Assembly: GCA_018812265.1 (NCBI GenBank)
Contig: JAHJDG010000188.1
Coordinates: 1-32,064 of the forward strand
Origin: a bacterium
Lineage (GTDB): Bacteria; Electryoneota; RPQS01
Length of the DNA: 32,064 bases
Direction of reading: 5' to 3'
The notes under the pieces: model-generated
Databases searched by the model: none
What the model was told of the DNA's origin: nothing
What the model saw: the letters and a program-made list of their open reading frames with translations, nothing else
Shown here: piece by piece, positions 8,160 through 16,212 of the stretch
Numbering within the stretch: the first letter of the stretch is position 1
How the letters are laid out: the number at the start of each line of letters is the position of its first letter
Translations under genes and position numbers: made by a program

Positions 8160-9967
8160 TCGGGCGGATCGGTTTGGCTCTCACCCTTCTCTGCGTCGCG
8201 GCTTACGCGCAAGAGCGATTCACGGCGACCGTGGATCGAACGACGTTGCGCGTGGGAGAATCGCTGCAGCTCATGCTCGTCTTTGAGGGAGCCGCATCCG
8301 GCGTTTCGGCTCCCGCAATGCCGCCGCTCGAAAACTTGCAGGTGGCGGGGGGACCTTTCACGAGTTCCAGCACGTCCATCGTCAACGGCCGCGTGTCTTC
8401 CTCGGCGTCCTTCACTTATGTGCTGCGGGCAACCCGCGAAGGTCCGGCGCGAATCGGCGGCGCCCAGCTCATCTACAAGAGAAAATCGTACTCCTCCAAT
8501 CCGATCACCCTCACCGTTCTGCCTTCCACCGGCGGTTCCGTTTCTTCGACGGATCAGACTCAAGAAACGAACGACGTGTTCCTTCGCGTCTATCCCGACA
8601 AGCGGGAAGTTTATTTGGGTGAGCAGATCACGGTTCAGTATAAGATCTTTTTCGGCGTCCAAATCAGCAATCCCGAATTCGTTCAGATGCCGCGGGCGAC
8701 GGGTTTCTGGATGGAGGACTTTCCTCTGCCGAAGGAGTTGCCGCTCTCCGACGAACTCGTGAACGGACGCTCTTACCGGACGGCAGTGATTCGCAAGACG
8801 GCGCTGTTTCCAACCACGGTGGGAGACTTGGAGGTGGAGCCTTTTGTGATCTCCACGAAGGTGCAGGCCCCGACTCGCCGCCGGTCGCGTGATCCTTTCG
8901 ACATCTTCAACGATCCGTTTTTCCAGATGGGTCGGCAGATGGTTGCCGTGGAGGTTGCGTCCCCGGGTTTTTCGGTTCGCGTGAAATCCCTTCCCGAAAC
9001 GGGAGTTCCCGCCGGATTCAACGGAGCGGTGGGGCAGTTCCGTGTGATCGCCTCGCTCGACCGGGCCTCCTGTCAGACCAACGAAGGAGTCACGCTGACG
9101 GTGAACATCGAGGGCGAAGGCAACGTCAAAATGCTGCCTGAGCCGGTCATCTCGTTCCCGCCGGACATCCAGTATTTCGATCCCGAGATCAGCGATGACG
9201 TGCAACGAGGCCGTAATCGCATTCAGGGTCGGAAGAGCTTCCGCTATGTGATTATCCCGCGCGCGCCGGGAGTGCAAACCATTCCTGCTTGGTCCTACCC
9301 CTATTTCGATCCGCAACGCCAGCAATACCTGACGTCGGATGTTGCCGAGCTGAGACTGAACGTCGAGCGGGGCACGGCCTCGTCGCTGCAACCGACGGTG
9401 CCGGTGGCGAGCAAACATGGAGTGAAGAATATCGCCACAGACATTGCCTTCGTGAAGACACAGCCGGGTACGTTTTCCAGCTATCAACAGTATGAGCCGC
9501 ACACTGCGGTCGGATTTTGGCTGGGGATGTGCTTTCCGTGGATGGCTCTGGCCTGTGCGGCGGCGGCGGCACGGGCTCGAGAAAAACGGCGGGGACCGCT
9601 TCTGGAGAGACTGCGGGCTCAGCGACAGGCCGTTCATGAACTAAGCCGTGCGGATCGAATGGTCAAGCTGGGCAGAGTCGAGCAAGCACTGCGCAATCTG
9701 GCGGCGGCCGCCGATCAAGCGCTGTTCGCGGCCACGGGAATCTCGGTGCGGAACTCGACGACGGAAGAGATTCGCGAACACTGGGAGGCCGCGGGATCGG
9801 ACGGCGAGCTGCTGAACAGACTGCTGAGCATTCGCGAACAATGCGACCTTGTGCGATTCGGAACGGCCACCGGATCCGCCGAGCGCTGCCGCAAGTTGAT
9901 TGCCGACGCTCGGGACGTTATCACGGCTTTGGGCCGCTTCTCGACGGCGGGGGGGAAGCGTTCATGA
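8156..9967 (+). CDS. batD: BatD-like oxygen-tolerance membrane protein
   Basis: This is a 603-residue BatD-family protein. It has a signal peptide (residues 1-19, cut near AYAQE), then a series of beta-rich immunoglobulin-like domains, recognised by VDRTTLRVGESLQLMLVFEG at the start, DVFLRVYPDKREVYLGEQIT around 140-160 and FRVIASLDRASCQTNEGVTL around 295-315. A transmembrane helix lies at about 445-468 and a helical cytosolic tail of about 130 residues follows. The length and order match BatD. It probably presents a large periplasmic domain to BatC and BatE while anchored near BatA and BatB. The GTG start at 8156 overlaps the batC stop, and the stop overlaps the batE ATG. A stop-free antisense frame of 542 codons covers part of this gene, and I consider it a shadow. 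Confidence 0.92.
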   Translation: MIGRIGLALTLLCVAAYAQERFTATVDRTTLRVGESLQLMLVFEGAASGVSAPAMPPLENLQVAGGPFTSSSTSIVNGRVSSSASFTYVLRATREGPARIGGAQLIYKRKSYSSNPITLTVLPSTGGSVSSTDQTQETNDVFLRVYPDKREVYLGEQITVQYKIFFGVQISNPEFVQMPRATGFWMEDFPLPKELPLSDELVNGRSYRTAVIRKTALFPTTVGDLEVEPFVISTKVQAPTRRRSRDPFDIFNDPFFQMGRQMVAVEVASPGFSVRVKSLPETGVPAGFNGAVGQFRVIASLDRASCQTNEGVTLTVNIEGEGNVKMLPEPVISFPPDIQYFDPEISDDVQRGRNRIQGRKSFRYVIIPRAPGVQTIPAWSYPYFDPQRQQYLTSDVAELRLNVERGTASSLQPTVPVASKHGVKNIATDIAFVKTQPGTFSSYQQYEPHTAVGFWLGMCFPWMALACAAAAARAREKRRGPLLERLRAQRQAVHELSRADRMVKLGRVEQALRNLAAAADQALFAATGISVRNSTTEEIREHWEAAGSDGELLNRLLSIREQCDLVRFGTATGSAERCRKLIADARDVITALGRFSTAGGKRS

Positions 9968-10716
9968 GAAGGCTGATTTCGTTCTTCCTTCTAATGTTTT
10001 TCCTCACCAGTCTCGGCGCGCACGCGGATCCGCATTCGACATATGATGAAGGTGTGCGGCTGTATCGTGAGAATGACATGCCGGCCGCCATTTCGATGTG
10101 GGAGAGTCTGCTCCGGAGCAACACGGTCAGCGGACCGCTTCTCTACAATCTCGGCAATGCCTACTACCGGCAGGGAGAAATCGGTAAGGCGATTCTCTTC
10201 TACGATCGCGCCATCCGACGGATGCCGCGTGACGCCGACGTTCGTGAAAACCTCGAACTGGCTCGAATGGCGGTGGTGGACGAGATCGAGAGTCCGGTTC
10301 GGTTGGTGATCTGGAATTGGGTGGACTCGGTTCGCGATTACCTGAGTCTTCGCGAGTTGGCTACTCTGCTGCAATTCGTCGGGCTGTTGGCGGTGATTGT
10401 GCTGCTGGTTGTCCGCTTCGGGCCGGCCGGTGTCCGCCGCTGGGCGAAGATCGCTGCGACGATTGCCGTCGCGGTCTTCTTGATCGCCGGCTCGTGGTAT
10501 GGATGGAGGGCGTCCCTCGACGGCCGAGAATATGCGATCATCCTGGTTGACAAGACCGATGTGCGTTCCGCTCCCAACGAAGCCTCCCAACAAATCTTCT
10601 CCCTGCATGAGGGAACCAAGGTGCGCTGTCGCGAGCGACTGGGAGCGTGGGTACATATTCAACTGAGCGATGGTCGGAAGGGATGGATGCCGGTAGTGGA
10701 TGCCGAAGTGATATAG
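9964..10716 (+). CDS. batE: BatE-like TPR and SH3 membrane protein
   Basis: This 250-residue protein starts at the ATG that overlaps the batD stop. An upstream in-frame ATG at 9841 lies inside batD and gives non-homologous residues. The parts in order are a signal peptide (1-21, GAHAD), TPR repeats (about 25-100, with LLYNLGNAYYRQGEIGKAIL), two transmembrane helices (132-151 and 160-181), and a bacterial SH3 domain (190-250) with DVRSAPNEASQQIFSLHEGTK-like spacing and a GKxGWMP-like end. SH3 domains of this type often bind cell-wall peptides. This layout is that of BatE, the last gene of Bat operons. The gene ends with TAG and no clear terminator follows. Confidence 0.9.
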   Translation: MRRLISFFLLMFFLTSLGAHADPHSTYDEGVRLYRENDMPAAISMWESLLRSNTVSGPLLYNLGNAYYRQGEIGKAILFYDRAIRRMPRDADVRENLELARMAVVDEIESPVRLVIWNWVDSVRDYLSLRELATLLQFVGLLAVIVLLVVRFGPAGVRRWAKIAATIAVAVFLIAGSWYGWRASLDGREYAIILVDKTDVRSAPNEASQQIFSLHEGTKVRCRERLGAWVHIQLSDGRKGWMPVVDAEVI

Positions 10717-10778
10717 GAAGGCTCCCGTGCCGAGGGATTTGCGGAAAATGGACGGGAAATCCATCGGGAAGAATCTCC

Positions 10779-10807
10779 TTGACTATTGCGCGCAGATTGT
10801 TTAACTT
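10779..10807 (+). promoter_or_regulatory. Possible promoter before the GT2 gene
   Basis: TTGACT at 10779-10784 is a good -35 box. With a 17-base spacer the -10 position reads TAACTT (10802-10807), matching only three of six consensus bases. A start near 10813 would leave about six bases before the ATG at 10819. That fits the absence of a ribosome binding site there and could mean nearly leaderless translation. The rest of the 102-base gap shows no clear terminator. Confidence 0.3.
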
Positions 10808-10818
10808 TTTGAACTTGC

Positions 10819-11880
10819 ATGTTATTCTCGGTTCCTACGGCAGAACGCCCAATAGTATCTGTTATCATACTGAATTATAATGGCTTGCGGTTTCTGCCGA
10901 GGTGTCTGGAAACCCTCCAGAATACTTCTTATTCGCCCCTTGAACTGGTCGTCGTGGACAACAACTCCCACGACGGCAGCTTGGAGTACCTGCGGCAGCA
11001 CTATCCCCAGATCAAGCTGATCGAACTGGACGAGAATCTTGGCTACAGCGGTGCGTACAATATCGCAATTCCGCAGACCAGGGGCGAATTTGTTGTTTTA
11101 TTGAACTTTGATGTTGAGGTTGAGGCTGACTGGTTGAATCAGCCTATCGAGCTATTGACCCGTGAGCCTCGACTGGCGGCGGTTCAACCCAAGCTCAAGT
11201 CGCTGCAAAACCGGGGGATGTTCGAATATTCCGGTGGAAGCGGCGGATTCATTGATCGCTATGGTTATCCCTTTGTGCGGGGTCGGCTGTTCGATACAAT
11301 CGAGCCGGATACGGGTCAATACGAGGATGTGAGACCGATCTTCTGGGCCAGTGGGGCCGCTTTCATTACCCGAAGGTCAGCCTACATGGAGGCGGGGGGA
11401 TTGGACGACGATTTCTTCCTGCATATGGAAGAGCTGGATTTGTGCTGGCGATACTGGCTGTTGGAATGGGAGGTCAAGGTAGCCCCGGCGGGCTGCGTAT
11501 TCCATTACGCCGGAGCCGCGCTCGCGGCCGAACGCTATCACAAGATGTACTATAACCACCGAAACGGGCTGGTGATGCTCTTGAAGAATTATGACGGCAC
11601 TCGCCTAGCCCGTTTCCTGCCCGTTCGGCTGCTGCTCGACTGGGTAACGGTGGGGATGGGGTTGATTCGTGGACAATTTAAGCGGGCCGGAGCCGTGATG
11701 GCTGCCCACGCCTACGTGCTTTGGCATTTGCCGACGATCCTGGCCAAGCGACGCCGGGTCCAGCGAATGCGGAGGGCGTCGGATCGTGAGCTGGGACGCG
11801 TCATCTGGCCGGGCTCGGTGGTCTGGCGGTATTTTGCGAAGAAACAACGAACCTTTTCTCAACTGACGGTAGAATGGTAA
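10819..11880 (+). CDS. Family 2 glycosyltransferase (WbbL/rhamnosyltransferase-like)
   Basis: This is a 353-residue GT-A fold glycosyltransferase that would move a sugar from a nucleotide-sugar donor to an envelope glycan. The N-terminus is typical of GT2 (VSVIILNYNG), followed by VVVDNNSHDGS, the DxD-region equivalent LLNFDVEVE, and the acceptor-site segment FFLHMEELDLCWR with the usual acidic pair. A hydrophobic, basic C-terminal part may touch the membrane. The GT2 motif starts close to the ATG at 10819, so the start is likely right, although no ribosome binding site is visible. The last seven bases overlap the DUF2723 gene, which implies joint expression. Sugar and acceptor cannot be read from sequence. 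Confidence 0.9.
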   Translation: MLFSVPTAERPIVSVIILNYNGLRFLPRCLETLQNTSYSPLELVVVDNNSHDGSLEYLRQHYPQIKLIELDENLGYSGAYNIAIPQTRGEFVVLLNFDVEVEADWLNQPIELLTREPRLAAVQPKLKSLQNRGMFEYSGGSGGFIDRYGYPFVRGRLFDTIEPDTGQYEDVRPIFWASGAAFITRRSAYMEAGGLDDDFFLHMEELDLCWRYWLLEWEVKVAPAGCVFHYAGAALAAERYHKMYYNHRNGLVMLLKNYDGTRLARFLPVRLLLDWVTVGMGLIRGQFKRAGAVMAAHAYVLWHLPTILAKRRRVQRMRRASDRELGRVIWPGSVVWRYFAKKQRTFSQLTVEW

Positions 11881-14804
11881 GATTCGACACCCACCGCTGG
11901 TGCGCCGCGTGCGTTTTCGTGGTTTCGCTCATTGTGTACGCGATTACGATGGCGGACTCGGTTTCCATGTGGGACTGCGGTGAATTCACGGCGTGTGCCC
12001 ATACGATGTCGGTACCGCATCCACCCGGCTCGCCACTGTTTCTACTCATCGGCCGGGTTGTCTCGATGTTGCCGATCTCAGCCGACATTGCCGTCCGGGT
12101 GACGTGGATTTCAGTACTGATCAGCGCCTTTTCCATTCTGCTCGCGTACTTGATTATTGTTCGCCTCCTCCGCATGATTCGCGGACCGGAGACGACCCCG
12201 CTCGATAAGATTATTGCCTACGGCGGCGGAATCATCGGCTCCCTCTCTCTGGCGTGGTCCTACTCCATGTGGTTCAATGCGGTGGAGTCGGAAGTCTATG
12301 CTATGAGCCAGTTTTTCACGCATATCGTGGTCTGGCTCATTTTAGTCTGGTATGAGAAGGCTGACGAACCCGGCAACGAACGATGGCTGCTGCTGATCGC
12401 CTACATGATCGGTCTTTCGACGGGCGTCCACCTCCTGAACGTGCTGGCGATGCCGGCCATCGCCTTGGTCATGTACTTCCGGCGGCGGCGATTCCAGCTT
12501 AAGACGTTCGTCGGCATGCTGGCGGCTCTGCTCATTGCCTTCATCATGGTCTACCCGGGCGTGGTCAAATGGTTGCCGCTCGCAGCCAGCAAGATTACTC
12601 TATCGGCACCGCTGATCATTGTTCTCGCGATCTCGGCGGTTTTCTGGTGGGCGGTAAAGAACCGGCATGGTATTATCGGCGTGGGAATGGCCGGATTGTT
12701 TCTGGTTATTGTCGGGTACTCGACCTACGGAATGATCTTCATCCGGTCCGGTTTGAATCCGGGGATTGACGAAAACGATCCGGATACTCCGGCGCGGATG
12801 TTTTCCTATGTGAATCGGGAACAATACGGCGAACGCGCCATGTTTCCCCGCATGTGGAACAACGATCCGGAATACAGCAGCGAGAGCGATTTTTTCTGGC
12901 GGTATCAGGTGAACAAGATGTTCAACCGATACCTGCTGTGGCAGTTTGTGGGTCGGGAGGGCGCGCCGCACGAGGAGTTTCAGGACGCCGGGGTGTCGCC
13001 GAAATATTCGCTCCTGTCGCTGTTCGCCTTCGAACCGACCGGAGTGCTGCGTTGGCTGGCCACGATCACCTGCCTTCCTTTCCTGCTCGGACTGGCGGGA
13101 TTCGTGTATCAGTACCTGAAGGACAAACGGGGCTGGCTGGTGATTCTTACCTTGTTCCTGATGACGGGATATGCCATCATTCTCTATCTCAATCAGGACA
13201 ATCCCCAGCCCCGTGAGCGAGACTACTCTTATGCCGGTGCGTTTTTCGCCTTCGCTCTATGGATCGGAATCGGTGCGGCGGCGATTATCGAGTGGGCCGC
13301 GAACTTCTTCAAGAACCGGCCGGCGAGCGTTGTGGCAACGTCCGGGGTGGCCGCCCTTCTGATTGTGCTGAGTCCGGTCATGCTCCTGGCGCGGAACTAC
13401 GAGATGAACGACCGCAGCGGCAACCACGTGGCCTGGGACTACAGCTACAACATGCTGATGTCGTGCGAGCCGAACGGAATCATCTTCACCAACGGCGACA
13501 ACGATACGTTTCCCGTTTGGTACATGCAGGAGGTCGAGCGGATTCGTCGAGACGTTCGTCTGGTGAATCTCAGTCTGCTCAACACCGGCTGGTATATCAA
13601 GCAGCTCAAGAACCGCGAGCCAAAAGTACCGATTTCGTTCAGCGACGCCTACGTTGACCGATACTTCGACCAACACGACACGCAGGCCCTGCTGGCCCGA
13701 TTCTGGCCGCCGGACAAACAACGAATCGAGCTCAACACGCCGGACGGGACGATGACGTGGAACATGCCGGCGACCATGTATATTCCCATCCGTTCCGAAC
13801 AGCGCGACCAGCAGAACAACTTCCTCCGCGTTCAAGATATCCTGATTCTGGACATTCTTCGCACGAATTATGATCGGGCGAAAACGCCTCAGCCGAAACC
13901 GATCTATTACGCCGTCACGGTCGCGAATTCCAACATGATCGGACTGCGGGATTATCTGACCATGGAAGGCCTGGTGTTCCGGGTCAATCCGCGCGGGCGA
14001 CAGCCGATGGATCCACAGCGGATACGTCGAAACCTGTTCGAAACGTTCAATGACCATTTTCGGGGGATTGCCGATCCCGACGTGCACTACGACGATAACA
14101 TCCAGAAACTGCTGCAGAACTACCGTTCCGCATTCCTGCAACTCGCGTACTATTATTCGACGCTTCCCGGTTCCGACCCGACTCCGTCTTCCTATAAAGC
14201 CCTCGATGAGCGAATCGCCAACTTCGACAAGCTCTCGAATCGGGAGAAGGCGCTGACGGTGATGATGAAGATGGATGAGGTTATCCCCGAGTCCATCCGG
14301 CCCATCTCGAACGTGGATCTTTCGATGCAATTGGGTAAAATGTTCGCGGACTTGGGAGAACCGGAGCAGTTCCGGCGACGTCTGGAGATGGCGGCGAAGC
14401 GCCAGGGCATTCGACTGGATACGCGCGCCCGCCTGGCCGGCTACTGGGTTGCGGAGTTCGGCGACACTCAGCGAGCCCGGGACCTTCTGACCGAAGCACT
14501 AAGCCCGACGCCGACGGTGGATGAACTGCGGATGATCGGACGCGAAACATACGCTGCGGGAGCCGCGGCTCTGGCCGGGGAATACTTCCGGAGAGCCTAC
14601 CAGCAAGATCCGAGCGACGGCCAGACGATCGGCGCGCTGATTCAGGTCTACGAGGCGACCGGCAACAACGCCGGCGCCCGAGAGGTCCTCGAAGAGTGGG
14701 TGGCACGACATCCGTCCGACCGCGGAGCCGTTGAACGACTCGAGCAAGTTCGATCTCGCATGGGCAAGGATACCGCCCCGCCGGACACGTCGGTCCGACA
14801 ATAA
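11874..14804 (+). CDS. DUF2723 GT-C membrane protein, protein O-mannosyltransferase-like (TMEM260 family)
   Basis: This is a 976-residue integral membrane protein. The first luminal loop carries the DUF2723 hallmark SMWDCGEF (D34, E37), followed by HPPGSPLFLLIGR. Roughly a dozen hydrophobic helices fill residues 10-530, and a soluble part follows that begins with the family motif NGDNDTFPVWYMQEVE near 545 and ends in TPR-like helices (about 880-960). DUF2723 proteins are abundant in Bacteroidetes and relatives. The eukaryotic member TMEM260 is an O-mannosyltransferase that uses dolichyl-phosphate mannose, so a lipid-linked sugar donor is plausible here. The gene overlaps the preceding GT2 by seven bases. 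A polyprenol-phosphate-mannose-synthase-like gene lies at 16209. The mannosyl assignment is inference; DUF2723 membership is clear. Confidence 0.9.
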   Translation: MVRFDTHRWCAACVFVVSLIVYAITMADSVSMWDCGEFTACAHTMSVPHPPGSPLFLLIGRVVSMLPISADIAVRVTWISVLISAFSILLAYLIIVRLLRMIRGPETTPLDKIIAYGGGIIGSLSLAWSYSMWFNAVESEVYAMSQFFTHIVVWLILVWYEKADEPGNERWLLLIAYMIGLSTGVHLLNVLAMPAIALVMYFRRRRFQLKTFVGMLAALLIAFIMVYPGVVKWLPLAASKITLSAPLIIVLAISAVFWWAVKNRHGIIGVGMAGLFLVIVGYSTYGMIFIRSGLNPGIDENDPDTPARMFSYVNREQYGERAMFPRMWNNDPEYSSESDFFWRYQVNKMFNRYLLWQFVGREGAPHEEFQDAGVSPKYSLLSLFAFEPTGVLRWLATITCLPFLLGLAGFVYQYLKDKRGWLVILTLFLMTGYAIILYLNQDNPQPRERDYSYAGAFFAFALWIGIGAAAIIEWAANFFKNRPASVVATSGVAALLIVLSPVMLLARNYEMNDRSGNHVAWDYSYNMLMSCEPNGIIFTNGDNDTFPVWYMQEVERIRRDVRLVNLSLLNTGWYIKQLKNREPKVPISFSDAYVDRYFDQHDTQALLARFWPPDKQRIELNTPDGTMTWNMPATMYIPIRSEQRDQQNNFLRVQDILILDILRTNYDRAKTPQPKPIYYAVTVANSNMIGLRDYLTMEGLVFRVNPRGRQPMDPQRIRRNLFETFNDHFRGIADPDVHYDDNIQKLLQNYRSAFLQLAYYYSTLPGSDPTPSSYKALDERIANFDKLSNREKALTVMMKMDEVIPESIRPISNVDLSMQLGKMFADLGEPEQFRRRLEMAAKRQGIRLDTRARLAGYWVAEFGDTQRARDLLTEALSPTPTVDELRMIGRETYAAGAAALAGEYFRRAYQQDPSDGQTIGALIQVYEATGNNAGAREVLEEWVARHPSDRGAVERLEQVRSRMGKDTAPPDTSVRQ

Positions 14805-14857
14805 GCTTTCTTTTCGGCCACAAATATACCGCCATTCTGTTTTTGGAGGCTTTGACC

Positions 14858-15622
14858 ATGTACCGCATTCTTGGAACCGGCATCGTTTGTCTTCTTGTGA
14901 TCGTGGCTCTGGGTTCCATGCCCGCCCTGGCGTTCGATTCTCCCCAGAAGTACGGCGTTGAATTACGAGGAGGATTCGGCGTGTATGACATGGGCGACGT
15001 GACGACCGGCATCGAGTCCATTCATCGGAACATCAACCGCTATCGCCCCGACTTCAAGCCCGTGCTGAACCAGACCGACCAAGGACCGGTCGGTGGGCTA
15101 AGTTTCCTGTTTCGGCCCAGCGCACACACCATGTGGGAAGTGGGCTACAACGCGATCTTGGATGTCGAGAATACGGTGGACAGCAGTCATCCCGATAGCG
15201 CCTCGGGTCAGGTTCTCATGCACGCGAATGAGTTCTTCCTGAAAGGCCACGTCATTGCCACATTGACGGAGCGCTTCCACCTTGACTTCGGCGCCGGACT
15301 GTCCTACTATAACACCGAGCTTCAAGTACAGGACAACTTCCGCGGCAAGTATTACTACGATGCCGTCGGACGGGCCTGGGGTCTCATCGGAACCGTCGGT
15401 CTTGAATATCTGCTGGCGGACCGGGTTGGGCTTTGCCTCCAAGCCGGAGGACGATTTGCCAACACGACTCATTTCTCCTATGAGGAAAATGGCATTCGGA
15501 AACGACTGGATGTCATTGACGGCACACGCCCGATGGAGGTCAACCTGACCGGTGGATTTGGAGCCTTGGGTCTCCGCGTCTACTTTGACCGGGTGACCAA
15601 ACCCGTGGATTTCGCGCGGTAA
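14858..15622 (+). CDS. Predicted outer-membrane beta-barrel protein
   Basis: This 254-residue secreted protein has a signal peptide (1-25, hydrophobic core CLLVIVALGSM, cleavage near ALAFD). The mature part alternates aromatic and polar residues in a pattern typical of small outer-membrane barrels, for example YGVELRGGFGVYDMG at the start, FHLDFGAGLSYYNTELQV in the middle and GLCLQAGGRFANTTH and LGLRVYFDRVT near the end. No enzymatic motif is present. The ATG at 14858 is chosen because GGAGG (14845-14849) lies eight bases upstream; an in-frame TTG at 14843 is less likely. A strong terminator follows, so this gene probably ends the transcript that includes the GT2 and DUF2723 genes. Function is unknown; structural or transport roles are both possible. 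Confidence 0.82.
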   Translation: MYRILGTGIVCLLVIVALGSMPALAFDSPQKYGVELRGGFGVYDMGDVTTGIESIHRNINRYRPDFKPVLNQTDQGPVGGLSFLFRPSAHTMWEVGYNAILDVENTVDSSHPDSASGQVLMHANEFFLKGHVIATLTERFHLDFGAGLSYYNTELQVQDNFRGKYYYDAVGRAWGLIGTVGLEYLLADRVGLCLQAGGRFANTTHFSYEENGIRKRLDVIDGTRPMEVNLTGGFGALGLRVYFDRVTKPVDFAR

Positions 15623-15669
15623 TGACTTTGGCGGCCGGCCGAGAACGCTGATCGCCAGCTTTTTGTGCG

Positions 15670-15708
15670 GACCATCACCTATGCTCCGGCATGGGTGATG
15701 GTCTTTTT
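15670..15708 (+). terminator. Strong rho-independent terminator after the beta-barrel gene
   Basis: A 10-bp stem pairs GACCATCACC (15670-15679) with GGTGATGGTC (15694-15703). A T-G wobble and four more pairs (ATGC with GCAT) extend it to 15 pairs around a TCCG loop at 15685-15688. TTTTT follows at 15704-15708. It isolates the envelope-protein transcript from the purE-like gene. Confidence 0.93.
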
Positions 15709-15753
15709 CCTGAAACGTGACGGACGACGGTCTTTTTCGGAGATTCAGAGGAA

Positions 15754-16212
15754 ATGACTCGAGTTCTGGTGTTGATCGGATCGGATTCGGACCGCGAGTA
15801 TTTCGAAGGCGCGGATCAGTGGGCCGCTCACTTCGGATTTGAGTTAGGAATTGAAGTGATTTCCGCCCACCGCGACGGCGCTCGTCTTCGTGAGCGGCTG
15901 AGTCGCCTGGAAAGCGAAGGGACCGAAGTGATCGTAGCCGGCGCCGGTATGGCTGCGCATCTTGCCGGAGTCTGCGCCGCCGAGACGAATCTCCCCGTCA
16001 TTGGAGTTCCGCTGCCCGGCTCCTCGCTGGGTGGACTGGACGCTCTGCTCTCGACGGTTCAAATGCCGTCGGGAGTTCCCGTGGCAACCGTGGCGATCGG
16101 GAAGGCCGGCGCGAAAAACGCGGTCGTGCTGGCGGCCCGCATTCTGGCCCTGAAGGACAAGACTATTTCCGAGGCGCTCCGCAAATTCAAGGCGAGAGGA
16201 TTCCGTCTTTGA
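15754..16212 (+). CDS. purE: PurE-like N5-carboxyaminoimidazole ribonucleotide mutase
   Basis: This 152-residue protein belongs to the PurE family, which makes carboxyaminoimidazole ribonucleotide in purine synthesis. Family signatures are LIGSDSDREYF near the N-terminus, ISAHRDGARL around 37-46, the GAGMAAHL loop around 65-72, GLDALLSTVQMPSGVPVATV around 92-111 and the end AIGKAGAKNAVVLAARIL. The length is that of bacterial class I PurE. Two loops differ from the usual class I sequence: SAHRTP is SAHRDG here, and GAGGAAHLPG reads GAGMAAHLAG. No purK or other purine gene is adjacent, and the next gene is a glycosyltransferase joined by a TTGA overlap. The enzyme is probably a true PurE, with some chance of a divergent paralog. 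AGAGGA just upstream supports the ATG. Confidence 0.87.
   Translation: MTRVLVLIGSDSDREYFEGADQWAAHFGFELGIEVISAHRDGARLRERLSRLESEGTEVIVAGAGMAAHLAGVCAAETNLPVIGVPLPGSSLGGLDALLSTVQMPSGVPVATVAIGKAGAKNAVVLAARILALKDKTISEALRKFKARGFRL

Noticed and set aside
8009-9637. Antisense open frame of 542 codons opposite batC/batD
   Set aside because: It lies entirely over recognisable genes, its translation is rich in arginine, histidine and leucine without any family motif, and it has no start signal. It is a by-product of codon bias on the coding strand.
13257-14330. Antisense open frame of 357 codons opposite the DUF2723 gene
   Set aside because: It shows no domain or motif and fully overlaps a well-supported gene; similar shadows lie opposite 3806-4744 and 21091-22203.
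15629-15664. Second hairpin with a T run before the main terminator (TGGCG paired with CGCCA)
   Set aside because: It has only five pairs and a long loop. The structure at 15670-15708 explains termination much better.
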